Shown: piece after piece, positions 44,798 through 54,198 of the stretch
Position numbering within the stretch: the first letter of the stretch is position 1
Layout of the letters: the number at the start of each line of letters is the position of its first letter
Assembly: GCA_965220265.1 (NCBI GenBank)
Contig: CBDCPM010000004.1
Location: 1,054,001 to 1,118,000 of the forward strand
Direction of reading: 5' to 3'
DNA from: Bin87 sp965220265
GTDB taxonomy: Bacteria; Chloroflexota; Dehalococcoidia; Lucifugimonadales; UBA3495
DNA: 64,000 nt
The notes under the pieces: generated by a model
What the model was told of the DNA's origin: nothing
The model's database searches: none
What the model saw: the letters and a program-made list of their open reading frames with translations, nothing else
Translations under genes and position numbers: made by a program

Positions 44798-45454
44798 CTA
44801 CCATTGGTTCCAGTGGACGATTTCGTCCAGCGACTCGCGGTGGGCGGGCTGAAAACGGTCGCCGATGGTGTAGGCCAGGGGGATGAGGCCGGCTTGCATG
44901 ACGCGGCGGTACGGAATGTCCAGCACGGCGGCGGCCTCCTCCTCGTGCATCAGGTGGATGCAGGTGAACACCGAGCCGATGCCACGGGCGCGAGCGGCCA
45001 GCATCAGGCTCCAGGCCGCGGGCATGATGGTGCCCCACTGCGCGCTCTGCACCAGGGTTGGCGCGCTGTCGGTGCGGCCGGCGATGCAGGGGATGACCAT
45101 GACGGGAGCGCGGTGCAGGTTGTCGGCGAGGTATTGGGCGGAGTCCCCTACCCGCTCCTGGACGGCGGCGCGTACCGGATCATCGTAGGCCAGGTTGGTC
45201 GCTGCAGTTGGCGACTGGGTGTATTGCTCCCACCCCTGGCGGTAGAGATCGGCGACGGCTTGCCGCTTGCCAGAGTCGGTGACCACCATGAAATGCCAGT
45301 TCTGCCGGTTGCTGGCAGTGGGCGCCTGCTGGGCCACTGCCAGGCATTCGCGGATGACCTCGTCGGGAATAGGCCGGTCGAAGTCCAGCCGCTTGCGTAC
45401 GGCGCGGGTGGTGGTCAACAGTTCATCGGGTGAGAGGTCATGGATCACGGGCAT
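44798..45454 (-). CDS. Nitroreductase-family flavoprotein
   Basis: A 218-residue FMN-dependent oxidoreductase. The family start TTRAVRKRLDFDRPIPDEVI includes the FMN phosphate-binding Arg region; QQAPTASNRQNWHFMVV and the later GIGSVFTCIHL segment are typical. Substrates range from nitroaromatics to quinones or F420-like tasks; none can be assigned. It is monocistronic on the minus strand. Confidence 0.85.
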   Translation of the reverse strand: MPVIHDLSPDELLTTTRAVRKRLDFDRPIPDEVIRECLAVAQQAPTASNRQNWHFMVVTDSGKRQAVADLYRQGWEQYTQSPTAATNLAYDDPVRAAVQERVGDSAQYLADNLHRAPVMVIPCIAGRTDSAPTLVQSAQWGTIMPAAWSLMLAARARGIGSVFTCIHLMHEEEAAAVLDIPYRRVMQAGLIPLAYTIGDRFQPAHRESLDEIVHWNQW

Positions 45455-45766
45455 GGGCGGAGCTCCTTGCGATTTTGGGAACTATTATGTACCGGTGCAC
45501 GCCGCATACCAACTCGGCGCAGGGGGCAGGCAAGCGGATGAACGGCGCGGCGCATGGTGCGCGGCTATGCTCACGCGTACAGGATCAGGCATCGCAACCA
45601 GCGGAACAGCGCGACTATATTGGTTCCGTAGCGATGACTGTTACCTGTACGGAATTACCACGCATCGCTCGCACTGACGGACCGGATGCGAGTGAGGAAC
45701 GCCAAAGGATTCCGCCGCCGCCCGAGACACATTGGGACAATGGAGCGGGTTGGAGCCGGGTTTCCG

Positions 45767-46196
45767 CTATGGCTGGACGTCCAGTATGGCCCACAATTCT
45801 GATGGCGTGACTATCGGCACTCCTGACTCGTCCGTGAGAGCCAACAGGTCAGGGTCTCGAGTCACGGATGTAATCCGCCTCCGCCATGTAGGCCAGGATG
45901 ACGAAGGGCTGATCGCTGGCGTCCCGGAATTCCGGTGTATCCGGCGGCGGGTCCGATATCCAGACCTCTTCGCAGTATCTGAGGTATATCCCGGACAAAG
46001 CGGTAACCATTCCCGCGTTCAGACCGAACCTGGGGTTGCTCAGTGTTCTGATGAGTTCGTCTCTGGTGGCCGCGCTGGTCAGTGGTTTGACTCGCCCTTC
46101 TTGCCAGTATTCCCTAACCCACGCATCGCTGCTGTACTCCCTCATGATTGGCATTAGCACTACGTTGGTGTCAAGCAATACTCGGGGAGTCGGCAT
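45767..46196 (-). pseudogene. PIN-domain toxin gene with a frameshift
   Basis: The start MPTPRVLLDTNVVLMP holds the first PIN Asp, TRDELIRTL the Glu and DASDQPFVIL a second Asp. The frame then breaks near 45866: it reads ADYIRDSRP-stop, but one base less gives YIVTRDPDLLAL ... IVTPSELWAIL to a stop at 45767. The last metal-binding Asp is thus lost unless the shift is corrected. The cause is a one-base insertion or a sequencing error. Confidence 0.85.
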
Positions 46197-46246
46197 TAAT
46201 TTCTCGCTGGAGGCTCGAAGGCTTTCAGTATCTCGCTTTCGACGCC

Positions 46247-47320
46247 TTACATATCTCCCAGATGTTCCCATGCGTAACTGATCAGCTTGGGGTCTGGCAT
46301 CCCGTTGCGGGACATCCTGAACTCGACTATGTCTGCCAGGTCGCCTGCGTTCTGGGTGCGCAGGGGTTTGTCGATGCCGGTCTGCCGCAGGACTTCCCAA
46401 GTCCATGCTGGCGCAACAGTGTCTTGATGCAAGACGATGACGGCGTCGAACGCTCCGAGGTCCGGCATGGTTACGGTGTGCCACGCATCGATATAGGTGA
46501 ACTGGTAGTTGTGCACCACCAGGCAGTATTTGGCACCGGTGAGGGCTTCGATCTTGCTAGACTTGCCGGCGTCGCTGACTGCCTTGTCTAGAGCCCACTG
46601 CAGTGTCTCCGTGTCGTCCCTGACCTGCGGTAGAGGTTGCGCCAACGCTTCAAGTTGCTGTTCGAGGCTCCGTCGCTCGTTGGGGTGCCCAAGCTTCCGG
46701 TGATATCCGTTGGGGTCTTTCCTGAGAGCCTTGAGTTCAAACGCCCAGGGCACACGGTCTATGGTTCCGCGGAAATCCAAGGGGGCGTCGGGGTCTTCGC
46801 GCTCCCACTGTATCTCGACTTCCAGCCCCTGCTCGGACAAAAAAGCTGCGGCTCTTTTCATGAGGAGGTGCTCACTTCGTCGTTTCTCGTCCATCAGCTC
46901 GAAGGCGGTGGCCGCTTCGGTTCTGTCGTAGACCAGCTTGCTGATTTGGGGGGCGGCCTCTCTTAGGATTCGGGCCACCTGATTGTGGTTGGTGGCCGTG
47001 CTCCATCGGGTGATGTTACCCCATGTGCCTGGGGCGACGATGCCGTGTGCTTCAAGGTACCGCCGCAGGTCATTGACCAATTGAGGCCAACCGTAGGTGC
47101 GGCCTTTTTCATCTCTGTGGAGATGGCCGGCTACGAATTCGTCGCGGGCTTTTTGGAGAGCTTCATAGGCGTTCGAGTTGTCGCCCTGCTCCGACGCTGC
47201 GCCCTCCAAGATATCTGCGGCCCTCATGATGATCGCTGTAGCGAAGTCGGCATTCACCGTCGCTGGGCTTTTTGCTGCATGCTGCACGGTTGGCCTCCGC
47301 TCATCTGGAGCGCTAGACAT
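46247..47320 (-). CDS. Nuclease-like hypothetical protein
   Basis: A 357-residue protein with a PD-(D/E)XK-like core: PLDFRGTIDRVPWAFELKAL, where Asp and E-x-K are placed as in restriction-type nucleases. The N-terminal 150 residues are helical and may recognise DNA or a partner. I recognise no family. It lies 50 bases upstream of the frameshifted PIN gene on the same strand. An acquired defence function is plausible but unproven. Confidence 0.6.
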   Translation of the reverse strand: MSSAPDERRPTVQHAAKSPATVNADFATAIIMRAADILEGAASEQGDNSNAYEALQKARDEFVAGHLHRDEKGRTYGWPQLVNDLRRYLEAHGIVAPGTWGNITRWSTATNHNQVARILREAAPQISKLVYDRTEAATAFELMDEKRRSEHLLMKRAAAFLSEQGLEVEIQWEREDPDAPLDFRGTIDRVPWAFELKALRKDPNGYHRKLGHPNERRSLEQQLEALAQPLPQVRDDTETLQWALDKAVSDAGKSSKIEALTGAKYCLVVHNYQFTYIDAWHTVTMPDLGAFDAVIVLHQDTVAPAWTWEVLRQTGIDKPLRTQNAGDLADIVEFRMSRNGMPDPKLISYAWEHLGDM

Positions 47321-47446
47321 TAGGTATTAATGTTCGCGCCCGCCAACACCGTTCGTCAACTGGTGTTCAGGGTGGCCCCGTACGGTTGTGTTCTCGCCCT
47401 GCCAGCTTCTGAAGACCGTGCTTGGGTGATCTTTTGGCAACAGGTT

Positions 47447-49171
47447 CTACGCGGTGGGGCCGACCCTGGTCATGCGGTCGAACTGGGCGGCCAGCACGGG
47501 GAGCAGTCTTTCCAACTGCGCGCGATTAGTCTCTCCCATCAGGCAGATCTGCAGCCAATTCCGCTGGCGCAAGTAGCCGCTGGCGTAGGAGGTGCAAAAG
47601 CCATGGGCTTCCAGGTTGCGGCCCATCTGCTGGGAGTCGATGGCACCCTCGGGAAGAGCTATGGTGGTTACCGCGCCAGCGCTCTCGTCTTCGGCGGCCA
47701 CCAGGGTGAAGCCCAGGGTGCGCAGTTCGTGGCGGAGCCACCTGCCCTCACCCTCGATGTGAGCCAGCAGAGAATTGGATTGACGGGCCAGGCCCGCGTC
47801 CAGCGCCGCCAGCAGGTTGGAGGACAGCGTGAAGGGCACCGCGCCGCTGTCCTCGCCGGCGCTGTGGAGCCCCAGGTCCAGGTACCGTGGCAGGGTTTCG
47901 TCGGGCTGGGGCCGGTAGCCGGAGAAGACCAAGCCCAGGCCAGGGTAAGCCGCCAGGGCCTTGCCACTGGCCCCGCTGGCCAGCCACACGTCGCTCAGAT
48001 CAACCGGCGTCGCGCCAATGCTGCTGATGCAGTCCAGTGCGAGTCTGGCGTCGTACCGTTGGCACATTTCCTTCAGGCGGGACAGGTTGGCAAGAGCTCC
48101 GGTGGAGGTCTCGCAATGGGGCGTCCAGAGCCAGCCGGCGGGGCCATCTGAATCGGCGCCGGACAACGCGCGGTGGATGAGGTCGTAATCCAGGGAGGCG
48201 CCCCATTCGTGCTGCACGGCCGTGTAACGCAGACCCATGCGGTTGGCGTGATCGAGAAGGCGTTCGCCAAACTCGCCCGCAGTCACGATAACTCCCGGCG
48301 CGTCGAGGCGGGACAGTTGCGCCGCCACCACGTCGTTGGCCAGGGTGCCGGAGCCAACCATCACGGCGCAGTGATCAGCGTTGCAGAGGGCGCGCAACCG
48401 CCGGCGCACGCTCTGCATCAGGGTGGCGAATTCCGGAGAGCGGTGGGAGAGCGGTGGGCTGCGGAAGGCCCGCACCACGGCGTCGGGCATGGCCACGGGG
48501 CCGGGGGTGAGTATCACCGGCTCGCCGGGAGGCGCGCCCACATCATCGTGAAACAGGCCGGGGAATTCGGCTCCCACGTTGCCCACGGGCCGGTACATGG
48601 GCTGGTAAGGCGCGGCGTCATCACCAACGACCGGGCCGAAGGGGATGAAGCCGATGTGCCGGTAGAGGGATTGCTGGGACACGCGACCGGACATCACCAC
48701 GTAGTCGTAGCCGCCCTCCTGGCAGTAGCGGGCCATCATAGTGAGCAGGCCGGTGAGGACGCGGGTGCGCCGCATATCGGGGCGCACGGCCAACAGGCGG
48801 ACCTCGCACACCCGGGCACCCTCTGCCTGGGGCAAGTACTCTTCAAGGCTACCCAGCTTTTCGTCCAAGGAGAAAGGTCGGCGGTCGCGGACGCAGATCA
48901 TGCCGACGAGCTCGTGGTCCCGGCGGCAGATGAAGTAGGTGTTCTGGTCGTGGAAGCGGTCCACCAGCACGCCGTCGTCGTTGGAAGGATGCTGGGGCAC
49001 CTCCTCGACGAAGGAGGCATAGTTCAACTGGGAGATTTCCTCGAACTCCCACCGCTCGTCGGCCTGCTTAAACGTCAGCCGGAGAGCATTGTCGTTACTG
49101 CCGTTCGTGGAAACGTCGTCCACGGGCAGCGACCCCGATTCCGCCATGTTGCGTTGCGTCATATCCATCAC
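47447..49171 (-). CDS. GNAT acetyltransferase fused to class V aminotransferase
   Basis: A 574-residue fusion. Residues 30-200 form a GNAT domain (acetyl-CoA site near VCEVRLLAVRPDMRRTRVLT). Residues 215-570 are a class V PLP aminotransferase like serine-pyruvate or 2-aminoethylphosphonate aminotransferases: VILTPGPVAMPDAV start, GSGTLANDVVAAQ, and SGASGKALAAYPGLG holding the PLP Lys. The fusion suggests transamination and N-acetylation of a linked amino compound; the substrate is unknown. It is alone on the minus strand. Confidence 0.82.
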   Translation of the reverse strand: MMDMTQRNMAESGSLPVDDVSTNGSNDNALRLTFKQADERWEFEEISQLNYASFVEEVPQHPSNDDGVLVDRFHDQNTYFICRRDHELVGMICVRDRRPFSLDEKLGSLEEYLPQAEGARVCEVRLLAVRPDMRRTRVLTGLLTMMARYCQEGGYDYVVMSGRVSQQSLYRHIGFIPFGPVVGDDAAPYQPMYRPVGNVGAEFPGLFHDDVGAPPGEPVILTPGPVAMPDAVVRAFRSPPLSHRSPEFATLMQSVRRRLRALCNADHCAVMVGSGTLANDVVAAQLSRLDAPGVIVTAGEFGERLLDHANRMGLRYTAVQHEWGASLDYDLIHRALSGADSDGPAGWLWTPHCETSTGALANLSRLKEMCQRYDARLALDCISSIGATPVDLSDVWLASGASGKALAAYPGLGLVFSGYRPQPDETLPRYLDLGLHSAGEDSGAVPFTLSSNLLAALDAGLARQSNSLLAHIEGEGRWLRHELRTLGFTLVAAEDESAGAVTTIALPEGAIDSQQMGRNLEAHGFCTSYASGYLRQRNWLQICLMGETNRAQLERLLPVLAAQFDRMTRVGPTA

Positions 49172-49355
49172 ATGCGGCTGGGCCGATATCCTGGCTGGGG
49201 ACCAAACATTATACTAGCGACAATCAATCAGTTATTGGAAGATATCAAAGGCCGTTTTACCATAAAATCCCGCAATGCACACTATCGTCGCGGTGGGATA
49301 TAATGCGACAAAAGGCGCAACCCAAAACGCCACCACCATCAAGGGAGGTATCATC

Positions 49356-49850
49356 ATGGCCCACACTCCGAAGCAGCTTGGTCACCTGGTCATTAAAGTC
49401 AGGGACATCGAGCGCAGCGTTGATTTCTACACAAACGTCCTGGGGCTGACCGTGATGACGGGGCGACCCGGTGGAATGACGTTCCTGTCTGCCGACACGA
49501 CCATGTCCCACGAGTTGGCGCTGATGCCGCTGGGGATGGACGCGCCCGGCCCCGAAGACCGGCGGGTCGGCATGGCCCACATGGCGTGGCAGATGAACTC
49601 CTTCCGCGACCTGAAGGAGCTGTACCAGCGGTGCAAGGACTACGGCGTGAAGTTCAAGAGGCTGGGCGACCACGGCATCTCCATGGGCGTGTACATCTAC
49701 GATCCGGACGACAACGAGATCGAGATCTACTACGAGTCGCCGGAGAGCGAATGGGGGAACAAGGACGGGTTCCTGTTCGAGGGGAACTTCCCCTGGCAGC
49801 TTGATCCCATCGAGGAGCGGGAGCCGGCGGCGGTGGGCGACGACGACTAA
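49356..49850 (+). CDS. VOC-family protein (glyoxalase/extradiol-dioxygenase fold)
   Basis: A 164-residue single-chain VOC protein: GHLVIKVRDIERSVDFYTNVLGL carries the first metal His, HMAWQMNSFRDLKEL the second and DDNEIEIYYE the Glu. The layout is that of small dioxygenase or glyoxalase I-like enzymes. GGGAGG lies 7 bases before the ATG, so the longer frame from 49275 is rejected. TATAAT at 49299-49304 is a likely -10 box. Confidence 0.82.
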   Translation: MAHTPKQLGHLVIKVRDIERSVDFYTNVLGLTVMTGRPGGMTFLSADTTMSHELALMPLGMDAPGPEDRRVGMAHMAWQMNSFRDLKELYQRCKDYGVKFKRLGDHGISMGVYIYDPDDNEIEIYYESPESEWGNKDGFLFEGNFPWQLDPIEEREPAAVGDDD

Positions 49851-49879
49851 ACCAGCGTCGCAAATCTCGCTGAACCAAC

Positions 49880-49907
49880 GTAGGGGCGAATGAACATTCG
49901 CCCCTAC
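49880..49907. repeat. Perfect hairpin repeat
   Basis: A 12-bp perfect stem GTAGGGGCGAAT/ATTCGCCCCTAC with GAAC loop. It lacks a T-run but sits 30 bases after the VOC gene. Sequences of this form are common dispersed repeats in many bacteria. Confidence 0.75.
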
Positions 49908-49999
49908 GCGCATTTTGGGCGCCGACACAGATATAATCCAGCCGAACGCACGGCGCGTTACCAACTGGCCACGCACTCTCCCGCCCGGCGAGGCTCACC

Positions 50000-50758
50000 A
50001 TGACCACCGCCAAGACGCCCAAAGCCCCGCCCGACTTCACCCTGCCGGACCCTCCCAAGTCCCAGGACGAAAAGATGACCGCCTCCCAGCACCTGTCCCT
50101 CACCGGCGGCGCTCACTCCCTGGTCGTATATCTAGGCAACCCCGACACCACCGTCGTCGGCGCCGACCTCTACATGATCCCCATCCCCACCACCGAACTG
50201 ACCAGCATGGCCGGCGCGGTGTATCCCGACCTGATGGTGGCATTCGACGCCGACCCGGCACTCTACCAGGCCCAGAACGGCTACGTCATCTCGGAACAGG
50301 GCAAGCCTCCCGACTTCGTTCTGGAGGTCGCCTCGCGCTCCACGGGACGGAGGGACACTGTCGAAAAGCGGATCCGCTACGCCGAGCTGGGCATCCCGGA
50401 GTACTGGCGCTTTGACGAAACCGGCCAGTACCACGGCGCTCGACTGGCCGGCGACCTCCTCGTGGACGGACGCTACCAGCCCATCCAGATTGACGAACTG
50501 CCCGACGGCAGCCTGCAAGGCCACAGCGCCGTCCTGAACGTGGACCTGCGCTGGGCCAACGGCCAGCTGCATTGGCACGACCCGGCAACGGGCCAGCGCA
50601 TCGCCTCCCTGGAGTCCGAACGCGAAGCGCGCATCCAGGCCCAGGCTCACTCCGCGGCTGAGCAAATGGCCCGCGCCGCGGCTGAGGAACGAGCCGGTGC
50701 TGCCGAGGCCAGAGCCAAGGAGCTCGAAAACCAGCTCCGCCAACTGCGCGGTGAATGA
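50000..50758 (+). CDS. Uma2-family endonuclease-like protein with coiled-coil tail
   Basis: A 252-residue protein of the Uma2/DUF820 family (PD-(D/E)XK fold). YPDLMVAFD and PDFVLEVASRSTG hold the acidic core, followed by KRIRYAELGIPEYWRFDE, the usual signature. Residues 195-252 form an Ala/Glu/Arg-rich coiled coil. The family is very abundant in Chloroflexota and cyanobacteria; function is not established. Another Uma2 gene lies at 62512. Confidence 0.85.
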   Translation: MTTAKTPKAPPDFTLPDPPKSQDEKMTASQHLSLTGGAHSLVVYLGNPDTTVVGADLYMIPIPTTELTSMAGAVYPDLMVAFDADPALYQAQNGYVISEQGKPPDFVLEVASRSTGRRDTVEKRIRYAELGIPEYWRFDETGQYHGARLAGDLLVDGRYQPIQIDELPDGSLQGHSAVLNVDLRWANGQLHWHDPATGQRIASLESEREARIQAQAHSAAEQMARAAAEERAGAAEARAKELENQLRQLRGE

Positions 50759-50944
50759 TCGCCTTCTGGAACAGGTAGACCCGCATACCCTGCCGTCGCT
50801 CGCTCCACCGCACGGCTTTCCGGCGCGCCCAACCGGGTTCCAGCTGAACGGCTCGTCGAATGGCATATCCAACTCGCAAAACTGCAGGCGGAGCGGGACC
50901 GGAGCGCGTCCGTGGCGCTGGGACATGATTGCGAATGGTGAGTG

Positions 50945-52570
50945 ATGGCTACTCCTGAGACGGACGCGGCGCGATACGATTACATCATCATCGGCAGCGG
51001 GATCGCCGGGCTGAACACCGCGCTGCTGGCGGCGCAGCACGGCAGCGTGCTGGTGGTGACCAAGGGGCGCATTGACGACTGCAACAGCCGGTACGCCCAG
51101 GGCGGCATCGCCGCAGCCATCGGGCCGGGGGATTCAGCGACGCTGCACGAGCGGGACACGCTGGAGGCCGGCGCCGGCCTGTGTGACCCGGAGGCAGTGG
51201 GAGTTCTCACCGGACAGGGGCCGGACAGCATCGCCGGCCTGATCCAATGGGGCGTGCCCTTCGACACCATCCACGGCCAGATCGCCCTGGGGCGTGAGGG
51301 CGCGCACAGCATGCCGCGGATCCTGCACGCCGGGGGCGACGCCACCGGCCAGCACATCGAGGACACCCTGGCCGACCGGGTGCGGGCGTCGCAACTAATC
51401 ACCGTGCTGGAGTACACCCACGCCATCCGCATCTGCGTGGAGGACGGCGCGGTGGCCGGTGTTGAGGTGATGGGCGTGGGGAGCGAGATTGCCACGACGC
51501 ACGCGCCTCGCAATGACAGTAGCGCCGGCGAACGGCGGGTCATGCGCAGCCGCGTGGTGGTGGTGAGCACGGGCGGGGCCGGCCGGCTGTACCGGCACAC
51601 GACCAATCCGGAGGTGGCCACGGGAGACGGAGTCGCGCTGGCCTTCCTGGCAGGCGCGGAGGTGATGGACATGGAGTTCTACCAGTTCCATCCCACGGCG
51701 CTGTGGCTGGAAGGCGCACCGACGTTCCTGCTGTCGGAGGCGATGCGCGGCGAGGGGGCGATACTGCGAAACGCGGACGGTCAGCCGTTCCTGGCGGACC
51801 ATCACCCCATGGCGGACCTGGCGCCAAGAGACGTGGTGTCAAGGGCCATCGCGGCGGAGATGGAGCGGGCCGACGGGCGGCCGGCGATGCTGGACATATC
51901 TCACCTGCCGGCGGCAACGGTGACCAGCCGGTTTCCGACGATCTACGCGGAGTGCCGGCGGTACGGGCTGGACATCACCCGGGAGCCCATTCCGGTGGTG
52001 CCGGCGGCGCACTACATGATGGGCGGCGTGCGCATCGACACGTGGGGTCGCACCAACATCACCAGCCTGTACGCCTGCGGCGAGGCGGCGTGCGCGGCGG
52101 TGCACGGGGCCAACCGGCTGTCCAGCAACTCGCTGCTGGACACGCTGGTATTCTCCCGTCGGCTGGTGGAAGCGACGCTGGGGAACGCGCCGGAATACGC
52201 GGGACCGAATGATGACGACGGCAGCCTGCGGATCGGGCTGACGGACCGGGCCATGGTATGCGCCACGGTGCCGGAACGGGGCAAGGAGAACCTGCAGGAC
52301 CTGATGTGGCGCAACGTGGGCATCGCGCGGAACGGGACGCGGCTGCTGCTGTCGGCGCGGATCCTGAACCTGTGGCAGCGGCAATCTCATGGAGCATACG
52401 GGCCGCCGCCGGAGACGCCGCAGGGCTTCGAGCTGCGGAACATGCTGGTGGTGGCGCGGCTCATCGTGGAGGCGGCCCTGCAACGACGGGAGAGCCGGGG
52501 CGCGCACTACCGTGAGGACTTTACGGAGACGCCGGAGGAGTGGCGGCGGCACATCGTGCTGAGGGGTTAG
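50945..52570 (+). CDS. nadB: L-aspartate oxidase
   Basis: A 541-residue FAD flavoprotein that oxidises aspartate to iminoaspartate in NAD synthesis. FAD motif IIIGSGIAGLNTAL (about 16-29), SRYAQGGIAAA, TGGAGRLY, FHPTAL and HYMMGGVRIDTWG are family hallmarks. Residues 181-192 (EIATTHAPRNDS) come from a REP-like palindrome read in frame and form an insertion relative to the expected fold. ATG at 50945 follows a GTG one codon upstream. nadA and nadC are not in the window. Confidence 0.93.
   Translation: MATPETDAARYDYIIIGSGIAGLNTALLAAQHGSVLVVTKGRIDDCNSRYAQGGIAAAIGPGDSATLHERDTLEAGAGLCDPEAVGVLTGQGPDSIAGLIQWGVPFDTIHGQIALGREGAHSMPRILHAGGDATGQHIEDTLADRVRASQLITVLEYTHAIRICVEDGAVAGVEVMGVGSEIATTHAPRNDSSAGERRVMRSRVVVVSTGGAGRLYRHTTNPEVATGDGVALAFLAGAEVMDMEFYQFHPTALWLEGAPTFLLSEAMRGEGAILRNADGQPFLADHHPMADLAPRDVVSRAIAAEMERADGRPAMLDISHLPAATVTSRFPTIYAECRRYGLDITREPIPVVPAAHYMMGGVRIDTWGRTNITSLYACGEAACAAVHGANRLSSNSLLDTLVFSRRLVEATLGNAPEYAGPNDDDGSLRIGLTDRAMVCATVPERGKENLQDLMWRNVGIARNGTRLLLSARILNLWQRQSHGAYGPPPETPQGFELRNMLVVARLIVEAALQRRESRGAHYREDFTETPEEWRRHIVLRG
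51485..51518 (+). repeat. REP-like palindrome inside nadB
   Basis: A 34-base variant of the dispersed palindrome (GAGATTGCCACG ... CTCGCAATGACA) lying exactly in codon phase in nadB. Confidence 0.85.
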
Positions 52571-52582
52571 GGCGGCGAGAAA

Positions 52583-54160
52583 ATGGGCTTGCTCAGGGTA
52601 ACAGTTGCCGCTGGACTGGCCATGCTAGTGGTGACGCTGCTGGCGTACGGCGGCAACGTTGCGCCCGCTCCCGAGACCGTCGCGGATACGCCGGCGACGG
52701 CAGCGCCGACGGTCGCACCGACGGTGCCCGCTCCGACCGAAACGGCGCCAACACTGACGTCGATGCTCGCTGTGCCGACGGAGACGCCGGAGCCAACTGT
52801 CACTCCCCTGCCTACCGCAACGGCCACTCCCGTTCCGACGGCCACTTCAACTCCAGCATCCACAGCGACGCCAACACCTACTCCTACTCCGGAACCGACA
52901 GCGACGCGCCGGCCCACCTCCACGCCGCGTCCGACCGCGACTCCCACACCGGCGCCAACACCCACGCTGCGCCCGGCGGTGGGTCCGGGGACGGAGCAGC
53001 GCAACATCATGCTGCCGCTGGCCGGGGAGACGCAGCTGACCATACAGCGGAGCAAGCCGGGGGCGGCGCGCAGCATGGACCTGCTGGAGCACGCGGTGCG
53101 GACGACTGAGGAGTTCATGGGAGAGCCCTTCCCGGTGCGTTACGTCGGCATCCTGTTCAAAGACGCAGTGCATGCCGCGGAGGGTTCGGCCGGGACCAAC
53201 TTCGGGCACGTGATCGCGCAGCGGGCCAAGTACGACGTCGACGACGGAAGCTGGGAGGCCAGGTGGCTGCCCAGTTTGACCGCCCACGAGATCGCCCACT
53301 TCTACTGGGGAAGCGACGAGGACTGGATCGACGAAGGGGCGGCGACGTTCATGGAATTCATCGTGGAAAACGCTCGCACCGGCGCGCCACTAACCGCCGA
53401 TAAGTATCCTTGCGCCGTTTTCGCGACCCTGGGTGAGGTTGATCGGAAAAATCCGCAACACCCATCAGACGGCGGTCCGTGGAAAGAATTTCGATGCAAC
53501 TACTCACTGGGGGAGCGGCTGTTCCTGGATTTGTACCGGACGCTGGGGCAGGAGCAGTTCCGCGAGGGGTTCCGCAATCTCTACCTAGCGTCCAAGGGAC
53601 GGGGCTCCTACGCCGGCATAGCGGAGGTGGAGGCGGCGTTCAAGAAGGATGCGACGCCGGAGATTATCGCGGCGGTAGATACGGTGATCAACGCTTGGTA
53701 CAACGGACCTACCCCTCTGAGTATCGCGCCGCCCGACACTGGACCTGTTCAACCTGGATTGCAGGCGTTCAAAGCGAGAGTGGTCACCTCTTTCGTGAGT
53801 TTGGAGAATGATTGGGACGCATTCGGGAATTGGAGATCCTTCCTTGCCAGAGAAACCGAAACCTTTTCGGTCGCCGAGGGAGGGGACGTGGACAGGGCCT
53901 ACATTTATCTGGGCTTCACGTTGCCAGTAACCAGCGGCACGAAATCCGTATCCCTGGATGTCGTAGAGTATTTTGAGGATGGATTCGCCTTCTACCCCCG
54001 GCAGATCCCGATGAAATTCCGGCCAGCATCGACCATAGGCTGGTGGCGCATTCCTGTGGGTCCGCGAATCGGAGATCCGTGGTTGCCCGGCCGCTACGGT
54101 GTCTACGTATACGAGGGAGACCGTAAGGTGGCGCAGGTGGAGTACGAGGTGGCGCCGTAA
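52583..54160 (+). CDS. Secreted gluzincin-type metalloprotease-like protein
   Basis: A 525-residue exported protein. Signal peptide in the first 25 residues (VTVAAGLAMLVVTLLAYGG), then a long Thr/Pro/Ala linker to about residue 135 (TPTPTPEPTATRRPTSTPRP). The peptidase domain has HEIAHFYW (about 234) and DWIDEGAATFMEF, the HExxH plus distal Glu pattern of gluzincins. The C-terminal 150 residues look like an extra beta domain. It starts 12 bases after nadB stops. The substrate is unknown. Confidence 0.8.
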   Translation: MGLLRVTVAAGLAMLVVTLLAYGGNVAPAPETVADTPATAAPTVAPTVPAPTETAPTLTSMLAVPTETPEPTVTPLPTATATPVPTATSTPASTATPTPTPTPEPTATRRPTSTPRPTATPTPAPTPTLRPAVGPGTEQRNIMLPLAGETQLTIQRSKPGAARSMDLLEHAVRTTEEFMGEPFPVRYVGILFKDAVHAAEGSAGTNFGHVIAQRAKYDVDDGSWEARWLPSLTAHEIAHFYWGSDEDWIDEGAATFMEFIVENARTGAPLTADKYPCAVFATLGEVDRKNPQHPSDGGPWKEFRCNYSLGERLFLDLYRTLGQEQFREGFRNLYLASKGRGSYAGIAEVEAAFKKDATPEIIAAVDTVINAWYNGPTPLSIAPPDTGPVQPGLQAFKARVVTSFVSLENDWDAFGNWRSFLARETETFSVAEGGDVDRAYIYLGFTLPVTSGTKSVSLDVVEYFEDGFAFYPRQIPMKFRPASTIGWWRIPVGPRIGDPWLPGRYGVYVYEGDRKVAQVEYEVAP

Positions 54161-54198
54161 CATGATGCCCCGTAAGGCCCGCACGGCACCGGGGGAAT

